From NCBI GenBank assembly GCA_963828075.1, contig CAWHDH010000021.1, positions 2,542,001 through 2,606,000 on the forward strand: 64,000 bases of DNA, in the 5' to 3' direction. This document shows positions 1 to 7,720 of this stretch, one piece after another (position 1 is the stretch's first letter; every line of letters starts with the position of its first letter). The position numbers and the translations under genes are program-made. The notes beneath the pieces were generated by a model that saw nothing but the letters and a program-made list of their open reading frames with translations, did no database searches and was not told the DNA's origin. Source of the stretch: JACCYI01 sp963828075. Lineage in GTDB: Bacteria > Actinomycetota > Thermoleophilia > Solirubrobacterales > Solirubrobacteraceae.

Positions 1-22
1 GCTGAGAGGAGGGTCGTCTGGC

Positions 23-700
23 GTGCCGGTTCTCGACGAGCATGAGCGGGCCGCGCTGCGGGAGGCGGACGAGCAACTTGCCGCGCTACAGGAGGCTCTG
101 GAGGCGGCTGCTCGTGGCGACGCGCTGGACGACGAGTTCTTCCGGCGAATGGAGTCGACGACGCGAGAGGCCGTCCACCGGCTGAACCAAAACCTCCCGC
201 CACACCTTGATTCGGAAGCGAGTAATGAGATCCGCCGCCGGCTGATCGAATTTCTCACGATGCCGATCGAGAACCGGCAACTCCTCGATGTGGCTGACCA
301 GGCGCTCGTTGAGGCGGAGGCCGTCAGACACGTGGTACGGGACGTCCTGCAAGAGCAGCCGCCAGCTCGGCTCCGCGACGCGGCCGCGGTCATTCGACTG
401 CTCGAGGAGTGGCTGCCGGGGCTCACGCTTCGGCAGGTTTCAGAGCTCGTGGGATTGTCGGATCGGCAGGTGCAGCGACGCCGGCGAGACGGGGGCGTGA
501 GTACACCGAGGATGCAGCTCGTGGCCCGGCTTGTGGCGATTCTCCGTCACGCCTGGACGGACGCGGGTGTCTACGCCTGGTTCCACCGGTCGCGTCCGGG
601 CTTGGCGGAGCGAGCGCCGATCGATCTGCTGGACGACCCGGCGCAGGAGCGCGCACTGCTGACGATTGCCCGAGCCGGGCGAGTCCAGGGTGGCAGTTGA
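23..700 (+). CDS. Xre/MbcA/ParS-type antitoxin of a RES toxin-antitoxin pair
   Basis: A 225-residue soluble protein. The N-terminal 110 residues are charged and helical (coiled-coil-like). A helix-turn-helix-like segment follows (residues about 130-160, with LRQVSELVGLSDRQVQRRRR). The C-terminal 55 residues, from about VARLVAILRHAW to LLTIARAGR, resemble the MbcA/ParS/Xre toxin-binding domain (DUF2384) of antitoxins paired with RES toxins. The GTG start is preceded by GGAGGG about 9 bases upstream. The next gene begins inside its 3' end, the usual antitoxin-then-toxin order. By family analogy it should neutralise the RES protein and autoregulate the operon. It is longer than typical RES antitoxins (about 130-160 residues) because of the N-terminal helical extension. 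The promoter lies outside the window. Confidence 0.72.
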   Translation: MPVLDEHERAALREADEQLAALQEALEAAARGDALDDEFFRRMESTTREAVHRLNQNLPPHLDSEASNEIRRRLIEFLTMPIENRQLLDVADQALVEAEAVRHVVRDVLQEQPPARLRDAAAVIRLLEEWLPGLTLRQVSELVGLSDRQVQRRRRDGGVSTPRMQLVARLVAILRHAWTDAGVYAWFHRSRPGLAERAPIDLLDDPAQERALLTIARAGRVQGGS

Positions 701-1280
701 CGCACCCGCGCTCCTCCCGGCATCGGCGCCGGGGGAGTTCACGGCCTTCCGCTGGAGCTCGTACGACGTGCCGTTCTGGGCGCGGTCCAACACGCGCGAC
801 GGACGCTGGAACTACGGCGGCGTCGACTCGACGCAGTATTGGTCGCTCACGCCGGAAGCGGCCTGGGCCGAGCTGATACGCCACGAGGACCTCCAGAGCG
901 AAGAGGACCTCGACTTGGTGCGCATGCCCTTCTGGGTGTGTCGAATCCCAACTGTGATGCTGGTTGATCTACGGCTGCGCGACGAGCGCGAACGTAGGGG
1001 CATCTCGGACGACCAGCTCATCGATGACGACTGGAGACCGTGCCAGGACCTCGCAGAACGCCTGCGGGAGCACGTGCGCGGCGTGATCTCGCCCGCGGCC
1101 GCTCTCCCCGAACACGCAAACGTCACGCTCTTCGGCGCTCGCCGCGCGATCGACTGGCACAGCCGGCCGGCACTCGCGTCGGCCATTCCAACCTCACGTG
1201 CCGCGATAGGCCGGCCCCCTGAGGGCCTGGTCGATCATGTTCGCCGACGCGTCCCGCCGCCCCTCGAGACACTCTTCTAA
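690..1280 (+). CDS. RES-domain toxin (NAD+-degrading family)
   Basis: A protein of about 196 residues with the RES fold. An early FRWSS segment is followed by DGRWNYGG and QYWSLTPEAAWAELIRHE, matching the conserved Arg, then the G-R-W/F-N...S-L-x-x-A-x-x-E block of RES proteins. Characterised members (for example MbcT) break down NAD+ and stop growth. The start is taken as GTG at 690, overlapping the antitoxin stop by 11 bases; TTG at 666 would give a 204-residue product. The overlap implies translational coupling with the antitoxin. Whether this copy is active cannot be told from sequence; no stop or frameshift interrupts it. Confidence 0.75.
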   Translation: MAVDAPALLPASAPGEFTAFRWSSYDVPFWARSNTRDGRWNYGGVDSTQYWSLTPEAAWAELIRHEDLQSEEDLDLVRMPFWVCRIPTVMLVDLRLRDERERRGISDDQLIDDDWRPCQDLAERLREHVRGVISPAAALPEHANVTLFGARRAIDWHSRPALASAIPTSRAAIGRPPEGLVDHVRRRVPPPLETLF

Positions 1281-1356
1281 GGCTCCCGAGCGACGTGGAG
1301 CCGGAACCGCCTGTTGCGTCGAGTGCAGCCATCGCAATCGCGAAGGGTGCGGCCGA

Positions 1357-1397
1357 TTTGGGCACAAAACACCGATAGCGACCGTTTTGTGCCCAAA
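1357..1397. repeat. 14-bp perfect inverted repeat (hairpin) between RES gene and tRNA-Phe
   Basis: The arms TTTGGGCACAAAAC (1357-1370) and GTTTTGTGCCCAAA (1384-1397) are perfectly complementary around a 13-base loop. The hairpin sits in the 182-base gap between the RES stop and the 3' end of the leftward tRNA gene, so both transcripts run into it. No T-run follows on either strand, so it is not a classic Rho-independent terminator. It could be a bidirectional terminator of a less usual type or a protein-binding palindrome. The rest of the gap shows nothing recognisable. Confidence 0.8.
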
Positions 1398-1462
1398 CAA
1401 GCGACTGGTCCGGGTGCCGATCGCGGGAGGCGAAGAGGGCGATTAGCAGGACCTTCGAGCGA

Positions 1463-1535
1463 TGGCGAGACCCGGACTCGAACCGGGGACACCACGATTT
1501 TCAGTCGTGTGCTCTACCAACTGAGCTATCTCGCC
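1463..1535 (-). tRNA. tRNA-Phe (GAA anticodon)
   Basis: Read on the minus strand the gene is 73 nt: acceptor stem GGCGAGA paired with TCTCGCC, D-arm TAGCTCAGTTGGTAGAGC, anticodon loop CTGAAAA with anticodon GAA, TpsiC arm GGTTCGAGTCC, and discriminator A at position 1463. The 3' CCA is not encoded, so it must be added after transcription. Stem pairing is complete. Confidence 0.97.
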
Positions 1536-1569
1536 GGGGATGAAGCGGGCGTGAAGACTACCGCCCCGC

Positions 1570-3477
1570 TCACCTCCCGAACCGCCGCGCCGGGCTGGCC
1601 ACGCTGAGCTGGCGCTCGCCCGTGAGGCGGTCGTCGATCGTGGCGGTCGCGACGGCGCGGCTGCGGGAGGAGTGTCGCAGCGCGCGCCGGGTCCGGGCGT
1701 CGAGCCTCACCCGGACCGTCCCGGACCCATCCCTGGGAAGCAGGACCTCGCGGACCGCCGTGCGCCGCGCGCCGACCCGGAGGCGGACCCTGGCACGGCA
1801 CGGTTGGGCGCAGTTGACCTCCACCGGGACGAGCCCGGTGCGAGCGGCGTCGCGGGCGCGCCGGCGCGGGACCCGCAGCGTGGCCTGCTGCTGCGCGGGT
1901 GCGCCGGTGAGCTGGAGGATCTGGAAGCCGGCGTTGACCGAGACGACCCAGATCTCGCCGGTCTCGGGGCGGTAGCGGACGACCGACGTGGTGTGGTCGA
2001 AGACCCGGCTGGCGGCGTCCGGCGTCACGCCGGTGGCGGCCGGGAGCGTGGTGCCGGCGGTCGGGGGCGGCTGGTAGTAGCCGACCTCCTTGGGATGCGC
2101 GGGGTCGCGCACGTCGAAGACCCGCAGGCCGCCCGTGTAGTACGTGTAGAAGACGAGCTTGGTGTCCTGCTCGGAGTCGACGCCGACGTAGTGGATCGAG
2201 TAGATCGCGCCGTCGTCGCGCGAGGTCTTGGAGCAGTTGGCGATGTCGTTGACCTCGAGCTTGATGTCCGACACCCGGCGCGGGTTGCGCTCGTCGGAGA
2301 TGTCGACGATGTGCCCCCAGGCCCACGGGCAGTTCTGCGGGCCGCCGAACGGCGCCTCGCCGCTGACCAGGAGGTGCGGCTTGCCGCGGATGGTGGCGCG
2401 CTGCACGGTGTGGCCGATATTCGTCAGCGCCAGGCGCGAGATCTCCTTGAACGTGCCGCCGGGCTTGCGGTCCTGCAGCTCGCTGGTGTCGAGGATCTTC
2501 AGGGAGGTGCCACCGGCGGTGGACGGCGGGCCGGCGACGAGCGCGCCGGCCGCGACCTGGACCGGCGTCGTGCCGGCGTAGACGCGGGTGCCGGCGGTGT
2601 TGACCTCGACGTCGTGGACGCCGTGCTGGTCGGCCTTCTCGGCCTGCTCGGGCGCGAACGTCTGCAGGCGCGTCGGGTGCGTGGGATCGCTGATGTCGAC
2701 GGCGTGGATGACCTGGCCCATGCCGGCGATGTCGTAGACGTCGGACACGTAGGCGGTCCGGCCGTCGTCGGCGACGCGCAGGCCGTGGATCATCGGGAGG
2801 CCGGCGTCGTAGCGGCCGAGGTACCGCGGCTTGCGGCAGTCGGCCTTGACGTCGTACACCTCGAGGTACTGCGACTGCAGCCCGCCCTGGGCGGCGACGA
2901 GGAGGCCGCGCGCCTGGTTGACCTCGACGGCCTCGTGGCTGCTCTTGGCCAGCGGGCTGCGGACGGTGTGGACGAGCTTCGGCGCCTTGGGGTCGGCGGC
3001 GTCGACGACCGCGATGCCGTCGGCGGCGGCGGGCGCCGAGGCCCGGCCGGTGTCCTCGCGCATGCCGATCGTGCTCACGTACGCGCAGTCGCCGTACCAG
3101 GCGAGCTGGAAGTTCTGGCCGCGCAGGCCGATGTCGTTGCGGCTCAGGCGCCGGACGTTGCAGCGATAGCCCCTCCGCGAGCGGGCGCTGTTCTGGTCGG
3201 CGAGCGGGACCTGCCCCTGCAGCCCGGTCTCCGGCTGTGCGTCCGGCCCGCACCCGTCGTAGGCCTTGGGCGTCGCCCCGCCCTCAGAAGCCGCGCGCGC
3301 AGGCGTGAACAGCGGGCTGCCCGCCCCGTTGAAGAGCGCGCGCCGGCCCGTCGCCGTGTCCGCCGGCACGACCTCGCCCGACGGCGTCACCGCGAGCATG
3401 CACACCAACGGCGATGCCGCCACCAACAGTTGAGTCCGCCCCGGGCGTCGCCCGGCCCAACCACGAGACAGGTTCAT
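1570..3477 (-). CDS. Secreted LVIVD-repeat beta-propeller protein
   Basis: 635 residues from an ATG preceded by GGGAGGAG, which fixes the start; upstream in-frame codons extend the open frame but lack this site. A basic N-terminus and a hydrophobic stretch (TQLLVAASPLVCMLAV) act as export signal. The body is a series of LVIVD-type repeats of the form (I/V)D(I/V)SDPxxPxxVG, for example VDISDPTHPTRL and FDVRDPAHPKEVGYY, which build an extracellular beta-propeller. The last ~110 residues are Arg-rich and beta-strand-like (VRLRVGARR, VRVRLDARTRR), a cell-envelope-type tail. No catalytic motif is visible, and the substrate or partner is unknown. The M23 peptidase upstream is on the same strand but 65 bases away. 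Confidence 0.8.
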   Translation of the reverse strand: MNLSRGWAGRRPGRTQLLVAASPLVCMLAVTPSGEVVPADTATGRRALFNGAGSPLFTPARAASEGGATPKAYDGCGPDAQPETGLQGQVPLADQNSARSRRGYRCNVRRLSRNDIGLRGQNFQLAWYGDCAYVSTIGMREDTGRASAPAAADGIAVVDAADPKAPKLVHTVRSPLAKSSHEAVEVNQARGLLVAAQGGLQSQYLEVYDVKADCRKPRYLGRYDAGLPMIHGLRVADDGRTAYVSDVYDIAGMGQVIHAVDISDPTHPTRLQTFAPEQAEKADQHGVHDVEVNTAGTRVYAGTTPVQVAAGALVAGPPSTAGGTSLKILDTSELQDRKPGGTFKEISRLALTNIGHTVQRATIRGKPHLLVSGEAPFGGPQNCPWAWGHIVDISDERNPRRVSDIKLEVNDIANCSKTSRDDGAIYSIHYVGVDSEQDTKLVFYTYYTGGLRVFDVRDPAHPKEVGYYQPPPTAGTTLPAATGVTPDAASRVFDHTTSVVRYRPETGEIWVVSVNAGFQILQLTGAPAQQQATLRVPRRRARDAARTGLVPVEVNCAQPCRARVRLRVGARRTAVREVLLPRDGSGTVRVRLDARTRRALRHSSRSRAVATATIDDRLTGERQLSVASPARRFGR

Positions 3478-3542
3478 AGTCTCCTCCCTTGGATGAGAAG
3501 AATATGCGATCTGTCTCAGATGTGCAACAGCTAGTCCAAATG

Positions 3543-4490
3543 TCAGCCGGTCGCCCACGCCTGGAGCTGGGGGAGCGGGTCGATCGGCGCCGAGCCGTCC
3601 ACCCACCAGCCTCCCGGCCACAGCTCGAAGTGCAGGTGCGCGCCGTCCGACCCACCCGTGCTGCCGACCTCGGCGATCCGCTGCGCGGCCGCCACCGGCT
3701 GACCCTCGACGACGAGCACCGAGCCCTCGCGCAGGTGCATGAACACGAGGTCGCGGCCGTCGGCGGCGTGGACCACGAGGTAGTGCCCGGCGCCCTTCGC
3801 CTGGTAGCCGAGGACCGAGACGGTGCCGGCGACGGGTGAGACGAGCGGCGTGCCCTCCGCCGCGGTGATGTCGTGGCCCTGGTGGGAGTGGCCGGTGCGC
3901 TCCGCCCCGAAGCGCGAGTCCTCGCCGCCGAGCGAGTACGCGCCCTGGACGGGGAAGATCCCGCTCGTCGGCAGCGTCGCGGTGGGCGGAGGCGGCGGCG
4001 GGGGCGGCGGGGCGGGAGCGACGACGCGGAGGCGGGCGCGCCCCGCTCCCGGGCCGGAGGTCCGCCGCAGCCGGCGTCCGTTGCCGTCGACGGCGTGCAC
4101 GCGGGCGACGTAGCGCCCCGGGGTCAGCGCGCGACCCGCGGGCGAGAGGGCGGCGGTGATGCGGCGCCCGGTCAGCTCGGTGCCGAGGTCCATGCGCGCG
4201 GCGGCGCGGCCGCCGCCGGCGGGGATGACGTCGACGCGGATGCGCACCGACGTGGTCACCCCGTCGATCCGCAGGGTCATGCGCGGCGTGGCGCCGACCC
4301 TCATCGTCCCCGGCGTCACCGCGAACTCGCGCACGCGCGGAGGCTTTGGGGGCGCGGGCGCGTCGTCGAACGGCGCCCCGCCAGGGTCGGGGCCGGCTTC
4401 GATGCCACCCGTCGGCGGGGCGGCCGAAGCCGGCGGCGCGAGCCCGAGCCCAGCGGCGGCCACGGCGATCAGAAGCGTGCGGCGGATCAT
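3543..4490 (-). CDS. Secreted M23 (LytM-type) peptidase
   Basis: 315 residues with a clear signal peptide (MIRRTLLIAVAAAGLGLAPPASA). An Ig-like/FlgD-like segment (about 55-150) and a Pro-rich linker (PPPPPPPP) precede a C-terminal LytM domain. The domain has HSHQGHDI (zinc-binding H-x(3)-D type), and GAHLHFELW supplies the H-x-H motif. M23 enzymes cut peptide crosslinks or stems in peptidoglycan; some members only activate amidases. The zinc ligands look intact, so an active endopeptidase at the cell surface is likely. It is divergent from the ABC-transporter block across a 137-base gap that must hold promoters for both directions. Confidence 0.88.
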   Translation of the reverse strand: MIRRTLLIAVAAAGLGLAPPASAAPPTGGIEAGPDPGGAPFDDAPAPPKPPRVREFAVTPGTMRVGATPRMTLRIDGVTTSVRIRVDVIPAGGGRAAARMDLGTELTGRRITAALSPAGRALTPGRYVARVHAVDGNGRRLRRTSGPGAGRARLRVVAPAPPPPPPPPPTATLPTSGIFPVQGAYSLGGEDSRFGAERTGHSHQGHDITAAEGTPLVSPVAGTVSVLGYQAKGAGHYLVVHAADGRDLVFMHLREGSVLVVEGQPVAAAQRIAEVGSTGGSDGAHLHFELWPGGWWVDGSAPIDPLPQLQAWATG

Positions 4491-4627
4491 CGAATTAGAG
4501 CGTCGGAGTCGGCGGACTCCGGCTCAAGGCGTGCACGCATTCGTGCGCCGGGCCATGACAGATGTCACCCCGAGATCAGGACGGCCGCCACTTCCGGCGA
4601 GCGACCGGCGACCGTAGCGTGGGATCC

Positions 4628-5551
4628 ATGCCAGCCATCTCCGTCCTGGACCTCCGCAAGACCTACGACGACACCGAGGCCGTCCGCGGCGTGAGCTTCG
4701 AGATCCGGGCCGGCGAGGTCTTCTGCCTGCTCGGCCCCAACGGCGCAGGCAAGACGACGACCACCGAGATCCTCGAGGGCTACCGGCTCCCCACCACCGG
4801 GGAGGTCCGGGTGCTCGGCCACGACCCCGCCCGCGGCGAGCGCGCCCTGCGCGAGTGCCTCGGGATCGTGCCGCAGACAGGTGGGCTGCAGCCCGGGCTC
4901 AGCGTCGCCGAGATGCTCGAGATGTACGCGCGGCCGTACCGGCGGCCGCTCCCGGTCGACGAGGTGCTCGACCTGGTCGAGCTCGGCGAGCGGCGCGACG
5001 TCCGCACCGAGGCGCTCTCGGGCGGGCAGCGGCGCCGGCTCGACCTGGCACTCGCGCTGATCGGCGATCCGGACGTGCTGTTCCTCGACGAGCCGACCAC
5101 CGGCTTCGACCCCGCCGCCCGCCGGCAGGCGTGGACCACGATCCGCGCCCTCTGCGACCTCGGCAAGACCGTGTTCCTCACCACGCACTTCATGGACGAG
5201 GCGCACTTCCTCGCCGACACCGTCGCCGTGATGGTGGGCGGGCGGCTCGTCGCCACCGGCTCGCCGGCGGAGCTGACCGGGCGCACGAGGCGGCCCGCGG
5301 AGATCACCTTCCGCCTCCCGGACGACCTGGTCGTCGCCGACCTCCCGCGCCTCGAGGGCGCCACCGTCGCGCCGCGGCCGGAGGGGGTGCTGGTCACCAC
5401 CGCGGCGCCGGTCGCGATCGCCCACCGGCTCACCGGTTGGGCGCTCGAGCGCGGCGTCGACCTCGCCGGCTTCGCCGTGACCCATCCGAGCCTCGAGGAC
5501 GTCTACCTCGACCTGACCACCGCTCCCGCCTTCGAGGAGGCCCTCCGATGA
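4628..5551 (+). CDS. ABC transporter ATP-binding protein (DrrA-like drug exporter family)
   Basis: 307 residues. Walker A GPNGAGKTTT, signature LSGGQRRRLDLAL, Walker B VLFLDEPTTGFDP and the switch His in FLTTHFMDEA are all present. The C-terminal ~90 residues match the DrrA-type regulatory tail found in ATPases that pair with ABC-2 permeases for drug or lipid export. Start at ATG 4628. The stop overlaps the permease ATG (ATGA), so translation was coupled. The partner permease directly downstream carries a frameshift, so this ATPase may now lack a working partner. Confidence 0.93.
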   Translation: MPAISVLDLRKTYDDTEAVRGVSFEIRAGEVFCLLGPNGAGKTTTTEILEGYRLPTTGEVRVLGHDPARGERALRECLGIVPQTGGLQPGLSVAEMLEMYARPYRRPLPVDEVLDLVELGERRDVRTEALSGGQRRRLDLALALIGDPDVLFLDEPTTGFDPAARRQAWTTIRALCDLGKTVFLTTHFMDEAHFLADTVAVMVGGRLVATGSPAELTGRTRRPAEITFRLPDDLVVADLPRLEGATVAPRPEGVLVTTAAPVAIAHRLTGWALERGVDLAGFAVTHPSLEDVYLDLTTAPAFEEALR

Positions 5552-6292
5552 CCCGCGATCTCTCCCTCGCCCTCTGGCAGGTCCGCTACGAGCAGCGCGC
5601 CTTCTGGCGCAACCCGCGCGCCGCCGGGTTCACGTTCGTGCTCCCGCTCGATGTTGATCGTCGTCATCGGCGCGATCAGCGGGGGGCGGGAGACCGGCTT
5701 CGTGCCCGGGCTGCTGACCTACGGCATCGCGATGGCGACCTTCTCCAATCTCGCCATCTCCTTCGCGATCAACCGCGATGCGGGCATCATCAAGCGCGTG
5801 CAGGCGACGCCGCTGCCCTGGTGGGCCTTGACGGGGAGGGTCGGCTCCACGGCGATCAACGCCGCGCTGATGACGATCCTCTCGCTCGGCCTCGGCACGT
5901 TCGCCTACGGGGTGGAGATCCCGCTCGCCAACCTCCCCGGGCTGATGCTGACGCTTCTGCTCGCGGTGGCGGCGTTCACCGCGCTCGGCATCGGGATCGT
6001 CCGCTGGATCCCCAACGGCGACTCCGCGCCGGCGGTGGTCACCTTCCTCGTCCTCCCGCTGTCGATGATCTCCGGCGTGTTCGCGCCGATGGATTGCGCG
6101 CCTGAATGGCTCACGTCGATCGCCAGCGCCTTCCCGCTGCAGCCGCTCGCGCACGGGATGCGCGCGGCGTTCGATCCCGTGACGGCGGCGCCCGGGATCG
6201 TCGGCCAGGACCTTCTGGTCCTCGCCGCCTGGGGCCTGGTCGTCGCGTGGGCGATGACGCGGTTCCTCCACGGCCTGACGGCGCGGGCATGA
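5548..6292 (+). pseudogene. ABC-2 type permease, disrupted by a +1 frameshift
   Basis: The N-terminus reads MTRDLSLALWQVRYEQRAFW then NPRAAGFTFVLPL in the frame of ATG 5548. After codon 34 the homology continues one base later (MLIVVIGAISGG, from 5651) and runs through five or six hydrophobic segments to TGA 6290-6292. Removing G5650 gives ...FTFVLPLMLIVVIGAISGG, as expected for DrrB-like permeases. As written, translation from 5548 leaves the family sequence after about 34 residues. The last bases overlap the next start (ATGA). It is either a true single-base insertion or a sequencing error; there is no homopolymer at the site, which slightly favours a real mutation. The intact protein would be about 247 residues. 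Confidence 0.85.
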
Positions 6293-7196
6293 TCGTGCCG
6301 CGCAAGCCGCCGTTCCTGCTGCGCTTCGGGTGGCTCGCCTTCCTGGCGTTCCCCCTCGCCGACCTCGTCGATCGGGATCCGTCGACGCTCCAGGCGGCGG
6401 TGGTGATCGGGGCGGTCGTCGTCTTCGTCGGCGTCTACGCCGGCATGCTGGCCGGCCCGCCGTGGGTTCGACCGGACCGCCGCGTCCTCGTGGCGATTGG
6501 CATCGTGCTCGCCCTCGCCGTGGCGCTGACGCTGCTCGACGACGGGTCCTGGGGGATGCTGTTCATCTTCCTCGCGGCGTCGACCAGCGGGCGCTTCGGG
6601 CCGCGCGCCGGCTTCGTTCCGCCGGTGGTGATCGCGGCGCTCGGGGCGGGCTGCACCACGCTCGGCGGCGCGGCCGCCGCGCCGAGGTCGGGCGCGGCGA
6701 CGAGGTGCTCGCCGCCGCGCTGGCGGCCGCGCCCGACGTCGCGCTGCTCGACATCGAGATGCCGGGCGCGACGGGGCTCGAGGCGTCCGCCCAGCTGCAC
6801 GCCGCGCTGCCCGGCTGCCGCGTGCTCATCCTCACGACGTTCGGCCGCCCGGGCTCCCTGCGCCGCGCGATGGAGGACGGCGCCGCCGGGTTCCTGCTCG
6901 AGGACGCGCCGGTGAGCCGGCTCGCCTCCGCGATCCGCCGGGCGGTCGCCGGCGAGCGGGTGGTCGACCCCGGTCTCGCGGCGGCGGCGCAGTCGCAGGG
7001 CGAGAACCCGCTCACCCCGCGCGAGCGCGAGGTCCTCGCGGCCTCCCGGCAGCACGGCACGGTCGCGGAGCTGGCCCGCGCGCTGCACCTCTCCCACGGC
7101 ACGGCGCGCAACCACCGGTCGGCGGCGATGCGAAAGCTCGACGCGCCCAGCCGGCTCGACGCCGTGCGAACCGCCGAGGACAACGGATGGCTGTAG
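6289..7196 (+). pseudogene. Remnant of a DesK/DesR-like two-component pair fused by an internal deletion
   Basis: From ATG 6289 the frame encodes the membrane part of a DesK-like sensor kinase: about 130 residues with four hydrophobic segments, ending near GAGCTTLGGAAAA. The DHp and HATPase domains are absent. From about 6681, in a different frame, starts the middle of a NarL/DesR-type response regulator at AEVGRGDEVLAAALAAAPDV. It continues with the phospho-acceptor segment LLDIEMPG, the conserved LILTTF, and a LuxR-type HTH (LTPREREVLAA ... ELARALHLSHGTARNH). Some 35-40 N-terminal regulator residues are missing. The junction lies in a GCGGCCGCCGCG stretch (about 6668-6681). Neither product can be made whole. 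In related loci such pairs sit after an ABC exporter and control it. Confidence 0.82.
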
Positions 7197-7720
7197 ACCT
7201 GCGCCCGATCACCCCCGGGGACGGCGAGGCGCTCCACGCGATCCTCCGCCATCTGCAAGTGGCCGCGTGGCTGCGGCCCGCCGGGCGCAGCGACGCCTTC
7301 GCGCCCGACGAGTGCGCCATGCTCGCCGCCCGCCACGCCGCCCACTGGGTCGCGCACGGGTTCGGGATCTGGATCGCCTACGACGACGGCCGCCCGGTGG
7401 CCCGCGGCGGGTCGCAGCACACCGTGGTCGGCGGCCGCAGCGAGGTCGAGCTCGCGTGGGCGGTGGTGCCCGACCGCTGGGGCGAGGGGCTGGCGGGCGT
7501 GCTGGCCCGCGCCGGCCTCGCGCTCACCGACGAGCGCGGGGTCGAGGGTGTCGTCGCGTTCACGCGCCCCGACAACGTCGCGTCGCGCCGGGTGATGGAG
7601 AAGGCCGGCCTCGTGTACGAGCGCGAGGTCGCCCACGCCGGCCTCGACCACGTCCTGTTCAGGCGGCCAGCATCCGCCCCAGCAGCTCCTTCGCCCCCGC
7701 CTTCGACAGCGGCTCGTTGA
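7187..7720 (+). CDS. GNAT family N-acetyltransferase (RimJ/RimL-like)
   Basis: 177 residues. Conserved GNAT features: N-terminal LRPITPGDGEALHAIL, the beta4 strand VELAWAVVPDRWGEGLAGVLA with the acetyl-CoA pyrophosphate loop (R/W-G-x-G-L-A), and the C-terminal TRPDNVASRRVMEKAGL motif of the RimJ/RimL branch. The substrate is unknown. The ATG lies inside the last codons of the regulator remnant upstream. The 3' end overlaps the convergent helicase gene by 62 bases, and the Pro/Ala-rich C-terminal tail is encoded within that overlap. Confidence 0.85.
   Translation: MAVDLRPITPGDGEALHAILRHLQVAAWLRPAGRSDAFAPDECAMLAARHAAHWVAHGFGIWIAYDDGRPVARGGSQHTVVGGRSEVELAWAVVPDRWGEGLAGVLARAGLALTDERGVEGVVAFTRPDNVASRRVMEKAGLVYEREVAHAGLDHVLFRRPASAPAAPSPPPSTAAR

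Noticed and set aside
666..689. TTG 666 as the start of the RES toxin
   Set aside because: GTG 690 gives a more usual overlap with the antitoxin and the extra residues do not belong to the domain; not excluded.
1672..3534. Very long open frame antisense to the LVIVD-repeat gene, and similar long antisense frames elsewhere
   Set aside because: High third-position GC keeps the antisense frames open. They are Arg/Ala/Gly-rich or Asp/Val-rich low-complexity translations without motifs or SD.
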